DNA of 64,000 bases, taken from NCBI GenBank assembly GCA_950295325.1, contig OX485809.1:15874001-15938000 (forward strand), in the 5' to 3' direction. The notes below the pieces were generated by a model that had not been told where the DNA came from, ran no database searches, and worked only from the letters and a program-made list of their open reading frames with translations. The DNA is from Polytrichum commune (Eukaryota; Streptophyta; Polytrichopsida; Polytrichales; Polytrichaceae). Position 1 is the stretch's first letter; each line of letters begins with the position of its first letter. Of this stretch, positions 23,675 to 32,018 are shown one piece after another. Position numbers and translations under genes: made by a program.

Positions 23675-26600
23675 ATGGTGCAAACTAGGAGCCGATATTA
23701 TCGATCTCCATCACCAGATTATTTGGAAAACGTGCATACCACAAATCTTGGGCCAGAGGTAGATACCAACGAGGCTTTTGAGCCTATTTCGGCGTTGGAC
23801 ACTACTAGTAGGCTTCGGATTTGGAGTGTCGGCACGTTCGACGAAATGGAGGACGATCGCCACAATTCAGTGCGTGATCGGTTCTCAGGTCGAGCTGGGG
23901 GAATTTCCTTGCCCGATTGGAAACTCCGGTTTCGTACCTGGATTAAGGAGAAACGCCAAAGGTCTTCCAATTTCAATGATTGGTATGCCTTTGAACTTCT
24001 GCCTCAGCATTTGGAGTATGAGGCACTCCAAACTTACGAACGCTGGACAGAGGGTCATCAGCGACAACTTCGGGAGGTGGAGCAGTATTGGGAGGCCCGG
24101 GTTGAACTTATTTCAGCCCTTAAAGATGGGGCGATTGCCACCTTAGCTCCACCTACCTTAAAGGAGGAGGATCCACTGGAGGAGTCTAAGGACCAAGAAC
24201 TGGCATTTGGGCCAATGGTGGCTGGCAGTAGCACGGCTACCCTTTCACGGATGGCACGTGCTACACAGGCAGCATTGACGGCTGTTGGTCTACCACCTCC
24301 GTTTAATCCCCTTACTGAATTTGTCGCACATTTGGAAGTGGAGTATGGTGGGTTTCGGCGAGACCAAATGCAACGCATCCAGGATTTCTGCCGAGAGAAG
24401 GATGATACTCCACGGACCATGTATACGCGACTCGCGCGATTTGCTGTGGAGTCGGGAGGTGTTTTTGCTGAGAGTCAGTTTGTTAAAATCTTTTTGTCTA
24501 AGATTGACAAGCGGCTACTTGAGTTGGCATCACCTCGGATTATCCTCGACTACGAGGGCCGAGCTAAGCTTGCACAAGCGTTTGCCGTGGTTGAGAGATG
24601 TGATCGGGCTCTTTGCCAACATGATGCCACAGATATGGTATCTTGGATGACAGAGAGTCCGAAACCAAGAAGAATTGTCACAACTACTAGTAGTTTAGCT
24701 AAGACTCAACCCGTCAAGGAGCAAAAGATTTTGCATTGTTGGGGTTGTGGAGAAGCTGGTCATTCGAAGAATGATCCCAATTGTCCTAGGAAGAAGAAAA
24801 CTCAGCCTTTGGGAAAATTAAAACAAAAAATGGAACCAGTAAAGGCAGGGGACAATTCTAAGAAGAGACAATTGAAATGTAACCATTGTGGTGGCACTAA
24901 TCACGATGTGGATCATTGTTTCCAACTTCATCCTGAGATACGGCCTGCCAGTTATGTCACTGGAAAGTCTCCAAGGGAGCAGAGTCTTGAGGCTAAGGTG
25001 GCAGAGCTTGAGCAAAAGCTCAAATCTTCTGCATCTTTTGCTCAAATTTCTGAGCCGCATGCGGGTGGTGGCACCTCGGGGTCGGACATGTATATGTTTG
25101 GGGCATCTGGAGAGGTGGTGGCGGCGGCTTCTACTCGCTCACAAACATTGGCAGATGCGGTGGCTTCCACGAGTGGTGGTAGCAACGAGGTGCTACATCC
25201 TCGCCATGCCGGACCAGCTGATCAAATTGGTCAAGCACGTTTATCTCTTTCATTTGGATTGGTAGACACCACTGTTGTTGGGGCTAAAAACCTTGTACCT
25301 TTGAGAGATGGGGATTCCATCTCGAAGGATGTTACGCAGACATTGGCATATAAAATTCTCCATATGCCAATTTTCTCGGGTTCGGAGTTAATGGCTTCGG
25401 ATTTCAAGCCTGCTGCAGTTTTTCATTTAGCTGGGAGAATGTTAGAAGGTAAGGCGGATTTGCCATCCCTTCAAGTATCCCAAGCTGTGGTTGACGTACC
25501 TGTGGCTGAGGAGGTGGAGGACTTAGCCAATTTGCGAGCGAGTCTTGCGGATGCGGCGATCATTGCTTTTGGTAAGCAAACTGATATTCCTCCAGCATCA
25601 ATTTCAGCAGTGGACACGTCATTTTCGAATTATGCGTCGGGAGCGGCATATCTTGCAGACATTTCTGCAAGGCCTGCTCACGAACGACATAATTTGCAAC
25701 CTGGAGTTGTACGGCTGATGAACGACAAATCTTTGTTTGTCGTTTCACGCACGGATATGCCCACTATCCGTGCTACACCACTGAGAGTTATGATGGATTC
25801 CGGTGCTCAACCGGTTATGATTGGCAAAGGATTTGCTGACAGTCTTGGATTGACGCCAGCAAGCTTGGATCCTTGTCCATTCACTATTGTGACTTCAGTA
25901 GGGGGCACTGAACGTGCAACAGGTTACACCAAGGCACCTCTACGTTTGATTTTTCATGTGGGGGCAGGGCCTACTTACACTCATTTGTCAATGAAGTGTG
26001 TTGTTACTAATGCTACCAAGTATGATATACTTGTTGGTCAGCAAGCTCTTTACCCACTTGGCTTTGGTTTGGATAATTGGACGGAAGAGGCATGGATTAG
26101 ACCGGGATGGTCCACTGGAGATGGCAGGAAGGTATTTATTCCCGTCACATTTGCAGCCACTGCTATGACTATGGTTGCGGAGGCAATGTTTGGTTGCAGC
26201 GGTTCAGTTGCAGATTTGCCTTGTGCTCCAGTTTTATTGGAGGAAACAATGGACTACACTTGTAATGCGACAGAACAACAATTTTTACAATCTTTTCAAA
26301 TTCCTGCTCGACATTTCAAGGATCCACCTCCACCATGGCGAACTCCTAAGGAGTTATCCGACCATTGTCGACACATTGTAGCGGATTTGGAGCTTGGAGA
26401 GGCACCCCCAACTTCATCCTCATTTTCTTTTGCTCAACTCCTTCGTTGGCAACCATCACCTGAAGGTATTGTCCTTGTGGAGATCTTTGGAGGCATTGGC
26501 ACAGGTTTGGCGGCAGTGTTGGAAGCTGGAATTACAGTTTGGCGATATATTCATGTGGACAATGGGTATGCAGCCAACAGAGCCGTCCGACATCACATCC

Positions 26601-27772
26601 AACAATTGTTGTTGAGATACCCCGCACAATTGTCAGCCTCTGCCATTCATGGATGTTGTGGTCAACTTCCTCAAGATGTCACTATGATTAGTGATGAGGA
26701 TTTGAGAAGGTTGGGCCACGTGGATTTGATTATTGCAGGATGGCCTTGTCAAGGCCATTCGCGGGCAGGAACTGGCCAGGGATTGGATGATCCTAGGTCT
26801 AGTTTGTTTGCGGATTTGATGCGATTGACGCAATGGTGGTTTACCCACCAATCAACTCCGCCAGGGTACATTTTCGAAAATGTACCATTATTGGGTGATA
26901 CCCGGCACAAAGTGGTGAAGGATAGTGAGTACATTAACCAAATTCTGGGTACTCCAACATTTCTGGATGCTGCATTTTTGGGATCCTTTGCTCATCGGCC
27001 TCGTTGGTTTTGGACCAACTTGGTATCACCTCGGGTGCTTTCAGTGGCAATTACCCGCATTCCCCGCCTTATGGATCGCAAGGTGGATGACATTTTAGAT
27101 GATCATCGTGTTTCCTTGACAGTTACCAAAGATGACACCTTGCCATTTGCATTAATTAACAAGGTGGGAATTCCGAGAGGTGCACTACCTACTTTTGTGA
27201 CATATCCACAGTCTTTTGCATTTCGATCTCGTGGACCTGGCATGGTTTGGGATTCAAAATCCCAAACTTATGAGGAGCCTACGGCAGATGAGCGGGAACG
27301 CACCATGGGTTTTCTTACAGGTACCACGGCTGCTCACGGGCTTCAGGAAGGTCAGAGACGTTTCCTATTGGGGCAATCTATGGATCTTAATAGCATTGTG
27401 TGGATAATTGGAATTTGTCTTGCTGCTCAACAACGTATGGATGACCGATTGCTTATTCTGAGGGCGGAAAACAATGGTCAGGGGGCAATGGAGCCGCAAT
27501 CCAAGGATCACATTGAGGTCAATGACACCGAGGGATTATTTCCTTTGAAACTTCATGTTGCGGAAGAGCTTCGAACCCAACGTATTTTTTCGGCTTTGGC
27601 CCAAGAGTTTGGGAAGTTGGAGGCCCATAAAATGTTTCCACTTCTATTTCTTGGTGATACTTCATATGCGGGTAGCTATTTAGCTACACAAACTGATTGT
27701 AGTGGAGAGGATACGCATTTGGATTCAAGTGCAGATGATGGGGGCAAAGGTGTTGCCCTCTCCACGGACTAG
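23675..27772 (+). CDS. Gag-protease-C5 DNA methyltransferase polyprotein
   Basis: This is 1365 codons without a stop. The Gag region (about 1-450) has two zinc knuckles: C355, C358, H363, C370 (unusual spacing) and C402, C405, H410, C415 (canonical CX2CX4HX4C). The aspartic protease active site is DSGA at 708-711. The DNMT domain (about 930-1260) has motif I EIFGGIGTG (936-944), catalytic motif IV GWPCQGHS with Cys1025, motif VI ENV (1068-1070), motif VIII HRPRWFW with R1108 and R1110, and a motif X-like LLGQSMDLNS (about 1231-1240). All residues needed for base flipping and methyl transfer by C5 MTases appear present. The ORF is continuous from protease into DNMT, so this is a fusion, not a neighbouring host gene. 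It ends in TAG in a readthrough context. The ATG (23675) opens the longest frame, and VQTRSR at the N-terminus is Gag-like. Confidence 0.95.
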   Translation: MVQTRSRYYRSPSPDYLENVHTTNLGPEVDTNEAFEPISALDTTSRLRIWSVGTFDEMEDDRHNSVRDRFSGRAGGISLPDWKLRFRTWIKEKRQRSSNFNDWYAFELLPQHLEYEALQTYERWTEGHQRQLREVEQYWEARVELISALKDGAIATLAPPTLKEEDPLEESKDQELAFGPMVAGSSTATLSRMARATQAALTAVGLPPPFNPLTEFVAHLEVEYGGFRRDQMQRIQDFCREKDDTPRTMYTRLARFAVESGGVFAESQFVKIFLSKIDKRLLELASPRIILDYEGRAKLAQAFAVVERCDRALCQHDATDMVSWMTESPKPRRIVTTTSSLAKTQPVKEQKILHCWGCGEAGHSKNDPNCPRKKKTQPLGKLKQKMEPVKAGDNSKKRQLKCNHCGGTNHDVDHCFQLHPEIRPASYVTGKSPREQSLEAKVAELEQKLKSSASFAQISEPHAGGGTSGSDMYMFGASGEVVAAASTRSQTLADAVASTSGGSNEVLHPRHAGPADQIGQARLSLSFGLVDTTVVGAKNLVPLRDGDSISKDVTQTLAYKILHMPIFSGSELMASDFKPAAVFHLAGRMLEGKADLPSLQVSQAVVDVPVAEEVEDLANLRASLADAAIIAFGKQTDIPPASISAVDTSFSNYASGAAYLADISARPAHERHNLQPGVVRLMNDKSLFVVSRTDMPTIRATPLRVMMDSGAQPVMIGKGFADSLGLTPASLDPCPFTIVTSVGGTERATGYTKAPLRLIFHVGAGPTYTHLSMKCVVTNATKYDILVGQQALYPLGFGLDNWTEEAWIRPGWSTGDGRKVFIPVTFAATAMTMVAEAMFGCSGSVADLPCAPVLLEETMDYTCNATEQQFLQSFQIPARHFKDPPPPWRTPKELSDHCRHIVADLELGEAPPTSSSFSFAQLLRWQPSPEGIVLVEIFGGIGTGLAAVLEAGITVWRYIHVDNGYAANRAVRHHIQQLLLRYPAQLSASAIHGCCGQLPQDVTMISDEDLRRLGHVDLIIAGWPCQGHSRAGTGQGLDDPRSSLFADLMRLTQWWFTHQSTPPGYIFENVPLLGDTRHKVVKDSEYINQILGTPTFLDAAFLGSFAHRPRWFWTNLVSPRVLSVAITRIPRLMDRKVDDILDDHRVSLTVTKDDTLPFALINKVGIPRGALPTFVTYPQSFAFRSRGPGMVWDSKSQTYEEPTADERERTMGFLTGTTAAHGLQEGQRRFLLGQSMDLNSIVWIIGICLAAQQRMDDRLLILRAENNGQGAMEPQSKDHIEVNDTEGLFPLKLHVAEELRTQRIFSALAQEFGKLEAHKMFPLLFLGDTSYAGSYLATQTDCSGEDTHLDSSADDGGKGVALSTD

Positions 27773-27778
27773 CAATCA
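27770..27778 (+). promoter_or_regulatory. Candidate programmed stop-codon readthrough site
   Basis: The ORF1 stop is TAG followed by CAATCA, matching the CAR-YYA consensus after UAG known from tobamovirus-type leaky terminators. The downstream pol frame is identical, so readthrough would give Gag-PR-DNMT-Pol. A plain CAG-to-TAG mutation is the alternative. Confidence 0.6.
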
Positions 27779-30700
27779 CAGGCTGTGTTGGCACCAATTG
27801 GCAATCCTTCTATGAAGAAGGAAACCACGGAGTTTGACGATTGGCCAATTGAAGTGGGGCCAAAGCTTACTGGTGCCGAAGCACGAAAGGTACGGGCATT
27901 TATTCGCTCTTACCATAATTGTTTTGCCTTTAGTCTTCATGATTTTGAAGGATATAAAGGTAAACCTGTTCGTATTCAACTCGAGGACGACCACCCTATT
28001 TTCAGACGGCCGTACAGACTTAGTACCTCTGAAAGGTTGGGTGTTCAAACTCGATGTCAAGAGTTATTGGCAGCGGAATTGATTAAACTCTCCAATGGAG
28101 AGTATGCTTGTGCCACGGTTATGCCGTCAAAGAAGGATATCTTTGGCAACTGGACGGAAAAACGGATGTGTGGTGATTATCGTCCAGTCAACCGCAAGAC
28201 CAAATCGGATCGATATCCAATGCCGATGCCGGAGGAGTTGTTTGATGCACTGGGATTTTCTAGAATCTTCAGCACTCTGGATTTGAGGTCTGGTTATCAT
28301 CAATTACCTTTGTTGTTGGCTGATCGGGTGAAAACCGCATTTTGGGGAATTGATAAAGATGGCAAGGATCAACTTTATCATTGGAAATTTCTGCCATTTG
28401 GTCTCAAGAATGCACCAGCTGAATTTCAGCGGGTGATGGACCAATTATTGGCTGGTTTGCCGTTTGCTAGATGTTACATTGATGATGTTATCATCTTTAG
28501 TAATAGTCCACAGGATCATGTGAGACATTTGTAAGCAGTATTTGAACGACTTCAACGGTGGGGACTCCGTTTACATCATGGAAAATGTAAGTTTTTCCAT
28601 GATCAATTGCCCTATTTAGGCCACATGATTGTTCCTGGTGGTCTTGGTGTGCAACAGGCGAAGGTGGATACTTTGCACAAAATTCCCGCACCTAGTGATG
28701 TACCACGGCTTCGTGCATTTCTAGGATTGGCAAATTATTATAGGAGGTTTGTCAAAAACTTTAGTTTGATTGCCAAACCTCTTACCATTCTCACGGGGAA
28801 AGACCAACCATGGATTTGGAGTTGGGAACAATGACAGGCATTTGATACATTGAAGCAGAGGCTCGGTTCAGCGCCAGTGCTTCGACGCCCGGATGTGTCT
28901 AGAGCTTTTCAATTGCACACGGATTGGAGTGCAGTGGGATTGGGAGCGGTATTGACACAGAAAGATGAAGAGGGAAAGGAATATGTGGTGGCTTATGCAT
29001 CTAGAAGCAATAATAGTGCTGAATCTAATTATTCTTCTTATGAAGGCGAGGCCTTGGCGGCCGTTTGGGCCATTGCACATTTTCGACCTTATTTGTATGG
29101 GCAAAAGTTTACTTTGGTGACTGATCATCAGCCTTTAAAATGGCTTATGGAATCAGATAAGCTCACCGGGAAATTTACTAGGTGGGCATTGTTATTTCAG
29201 GAATATGATTTTGAAGTTGTTCACCGAGCAGGAATTGCCAACTTGGATGCAGACGGATTGTCTCGCAATCCAAGTCCTTCAGATGAGGATTTAACTGGAG
29301 CCAGATGGCATGGAGATTGTGATCGTGAGGCAGTGCCGGGTTGGCATGCTGCCACATATCTCACAATGATGTCGGGATTGGCTGCTGAGATCCTTGTAGA
29401 AGAACAGGATGAGGAGGTTGATAAATCTCTCGTTGTTAGTGATGTGTGGGAAGACCAGGCGGTCTTGCACAAACTTCAACACGGGATATTTCCTCTTGGA
29501 CTATCTGCTATGGAGCGAGATAGAGTTAGTCACCGGATAACAAGGTTTCGTTGGGCAAACAGCTTGTTATTTCGTGTGTGGCCGAACGGAACGAGACGCA
29601 TCGTTCCAAGGCCAGATTAAAGAGCTTCTTTGGTGCGGCAAGTGCACGAGGAGCTTGGACATTTTGGAGTGTGAAGGACGCACTCTATGTTGCGCAACCA
29701 ATATTGGTGGACTGGTATGTATCAACAGGTTGTCACTTATGTTTCTCGGTGTGAAGTATGTGACCGGGTCAGGTCAAGTTTTAATACTTTGTCACCTCAA
29801 CTTCAGCCTTTACCTATTATGGGCTTGGGATATCGTTGGTCTTTGGATTTTGCCGGACCGCTTACTATCACTCCACGTGGTTCCAAGTATGTGCTTGTGA
29901 TGGTGGAGCATTTTAGTAAGTGGATTGAACTCGTGGCTCTTCCCCAAAATTCCTCAGAATTGGTGGCTATGGCATTTCTTGATCGAGTTTTGGCACGGTT
30001 TGGAGCACCTGCAGAGGTGTTGACAGATCAAGGGAGAGAATTCCTTGGATCTTTCGAGGCTTTGTGTACCAAGGCTTTGATTGATCATCGGACAACTTCC
30101 AGAGATCACCCTGAGGTAGATGGCTTAGCTGAACGAGTTGTTCAGACGGTTAAGCGCGGTTTGCGGAAGTATGGATTGCTTCATGGCAACCATCGCGATT
30201 GGGACTTGATGTTACCATGGATAGCAATGGGTTATCGTTTTAGCAGGCAAGCATCTTTGGCATCCTATAGTCCTTACCAACTCTTGTATGGACGGGAACC
30301 AATTTTACCTAACTCGGTGCGAGAGAAATTGGCTCCCGTGGTAAACTTGGATGATCCAGATGTTTGGACTTAATGTCTTCATGACCGAGCAACGTTCTTC
30401 CAAAAGGCCATGCCTATGGCTATGGAGAACTTAAATATTGCTCAACATCGTGATACATTACGGTATGCCCGGATCCGCAGTGGAGCATATCGACCTCAGG
30501 TTCGTAGATTTTCCAAGGGGGATTATGTTTACGTGCAACGGGAGGCGCCTACGACATTGGATGTCAAGGCTGGGCACACGATTTTGCAGGTAAAAGATGT
30601 CTTGCCAAGTGGTATATTATTGCTTGAAGGCAAGGATGGACGGGAATGTCGTGAGCATTCAAAGAATTGTGCTCTATGTCACCTTCCCATCGACGGCTCT

Positions 30701-30916
30701 GTGCATCCCGAGTTGGCGGTTGTACCACAGGATCTGCCTTGTTATGTTTGTGGAGAGAAGAAAGGAGCTGCAACAATGTTATTGTGCGACCAATGTCAAC
30801 GTGGATGGCACATGACATGTTTAACACCTCCCCTTTTGACTCTTCCTTCTGGCAATTGGGTTTGTCCTCGTTGTCGGAAAGCCTCTCATTCCGTGGCCGT
30901 TAATGGTCATGATTGA
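27773..30916 (+). pseudogene. Pol: RT, RNase H, integrase and PHD finger, five stops
   Basis: The frame continues from the first ORF. RT spans about 27940-28700, with YIDD at 28475-28486 and the LKNAPAEFQ motif. RNase H (about 28900-29260) includes HTDWSAVGLGA. Integrase has an HHCC finger (His 29645 and 29660, Cys 29750 and 29759) and a D,D,E core at 29846, 30026 and 30131, the last two about 35 residues apart. A C-terminal C4HC3 PHD finger lies at 30740-30874 (CYVC, CDQC, WHMTC, CPRC). No chromodomain is seen. In-frame stops are at 28532 (TAA), 28832 (TGA), 29618 (TAA), 29672 (TGA) and 30371 (TAA), and the final stop is at 30914. No frameshift is needed. As it stands, no full-length Pol can be made. 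Confidence 0.93.
30740..30874 (+). other. PHD finger domain at the integrase C-terminus
   Basis: Zinc ligands follow the C4HC3 order: C-x2-C, a gap, LLCDQC, then GWHMTC, then W and CPRC. The W two residues before the last CxxC is the classic PHD landmark. PHD fingers commonly read histone H3 tails. Here it occupies the position where many plant gypsy integrases carry a chromodomain, suggesting a targeting role. Confidence 0.9.
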
Positions 30917-31240
30917 GAATTTTGTGGATGTTTACCACATGTTTTAGTGGTGAAGTTGTTATTTAGTTGGTTGGAAATTTTATGGAATTAAGACCACATT
31001 GAAAGAATTATCCAAGAATTCAACATTAATTGTTGAAGGCGATTAAGGATGGGGCTCACATTGCACCCAGCCTACAGTTCTTGGATTACTTTATCAATCA
31101 CGAGTTTAATTCCTTCGATTACTACTACCCAATTAAATATGTAAAGATGTAGCAACAACTTCATCATGTTCAACAACTCTACCGATGAGTGTGTTTGTTC
31201 CTAGCCGATTGGAGGGGCTCCTTATCTGCTAGTGGGGGCA
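30917..31240 (+). other. Retrotransposon 3' untranslated region and PPT-like tract
   Basis: No ORF is present. Purine-rich tracts GGAGGGG (31211) and AGTGGGGGCA (31231-31240) lie immediately before repeat A, where a polypurine tract would normally abut an LTR start. Confidence 0.5.
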
Positions 31241-31347
31241 CTTGAAGAGGTGGTTGTTTAGCATTTTAGTTTGCTATTTTATTTTGCTAATTGATGTTGA
31301 CAACGACACTCGATTTGTCGTGTTTAACGATCTTAGTTTACACGACA
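31241..31347 (+). repeat. Repeat A, first copy (107 bp)
   Basis: It runs from CTTGAAGAGG to TTTACACGACA and is repeated with two mismatches at 31803-31909. It joins repeat B through GC, forming a palindromic GACAGCTGTC junction. Confidence 0.9.
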
Positions 31348-31349
31348 GC

Positions 31350-31801
31350 TGTCACGTGAGGTGACATCGGGGGCTAAGTTACGTCAATTTAGGAGTAAAT
31401 GGACTCCATTAGGAGTAAATGGACTCCATTAGGAGTCCATGTGTGTTGGGATGAATAACGGACTCCATTGGGAGTCCTAGTTAGTTGTTCATCCACTCCA
31501 TGGATAAACTCCACATAGGATTGGGGTTGTATGGAGAGGAAGGCCTCTTGACTTGCCATTGTTGTCAAGTCAAGTCTTGTGAGTGTGTTTTAGAGAGAGA
31601 GAGAGCTTGTTGTTGCTTTCTCATGGCTATGGTGTAGTAGATTATGAGTAAAGCCTTTGCATTCTTTCTCCACCACTTGCACTTTTGGATTCTCCCTTTG
31701 TGGAGTGAGAGATAGCTTGACTCTTGTGTGTGAATTTTAGAGTTTCTTAAGCTTTGTAAGGAGACATTTTAGTTTCTTAAGCTTGGAGAGAGAAACCCTC
31801 A
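31350..31801 (+). repeat. LTR repeat B, second copy
   Basis: This matches 22109-22542 with about two substitutions. It has a tandemly duplicated AGGAGTAAATGGACTCCATT near 31390-31430 and a 2-bp shorter GA run. It is followed by T and then repeat A. Confidence 0.92.
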
Positions 31802-31802
31802 T

Positions 31803-31909
31803 CTTGAAGAGGTGGTTGTTTAGCATTTTAGTTTGCTATTTTATTTTGCTAATTGATGTTGACAACGACACTCGATCTGTTGTGTTTAACGATCTTAGTT
31901 TACACGACA
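31803..31909 (+). repeat. Repeat A, second copy, right end of the retrotransposon
   Basis: This is a copy of 31241-31347 ending CACGACA. The following TAGC matches the four bases before the left end, so this is the boundary with CACTA DNA. The first ten bases of the TNP2 upstream region begin here (31910). Confidence 0.88.
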
Positions 31910-32018
31910 TAGCCCCTGCATTCAGCCTGGTTACAGTAAAGTCTAACGCAGTACTGCACAATATGTTTGTGGCAGCTCATTTGGGGAACAGAACGGACGT
32001 CCCCTATAGGCTTCGGCC
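31910..32018 (+). promoter_or_regulatory. TNP2 upstream remnant
   Basis: About 110 bp of CACTA sequence lie between the retrotransposon and the TNP2 start. The native upstream region, continuous with 21856-22108, has been split by the insertion. Confidence 0.4.

Larger units (their letters stand above)
22109..31909 (+). mobile_element. Ty3/gypsy retrotransposon with DNMT and PHD finger, 9.8 kb
   Basis: The order is Gag, protease, C5-methyltransferase, leaky-stop context, RT, RNase H, integrase, PHD finger, all in one reading frame. RT-RH-INT order makes it Ty3/gypsy. The ends are TGTCACGTG at 22109 and CACGACA at 31909. The flanking target repeat is TAGC (22105-22108 and 31910-31913), extendable to CATAGC. 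The element interrupts the CACTA divergent promoter region. Its repeats are arranged B (22109-22542), internal, A (31241-31347), B (31350-31801), A (31803-31909), not as simple matching LTRs. Confidence 0.93.

Noticed and set aside
26461-27450. DNMT as an independent host gene
   Set aside because: It is in one uninterrupted frame with the protease upstream and in the same frame as RT downstream, with no intron or promoter between.
27785-28534. Frameshift between Gag-PR-DNMT and Pol
   Set aside because: All pol segments are in the same frame as the first ORF. Only stop codons separate them.
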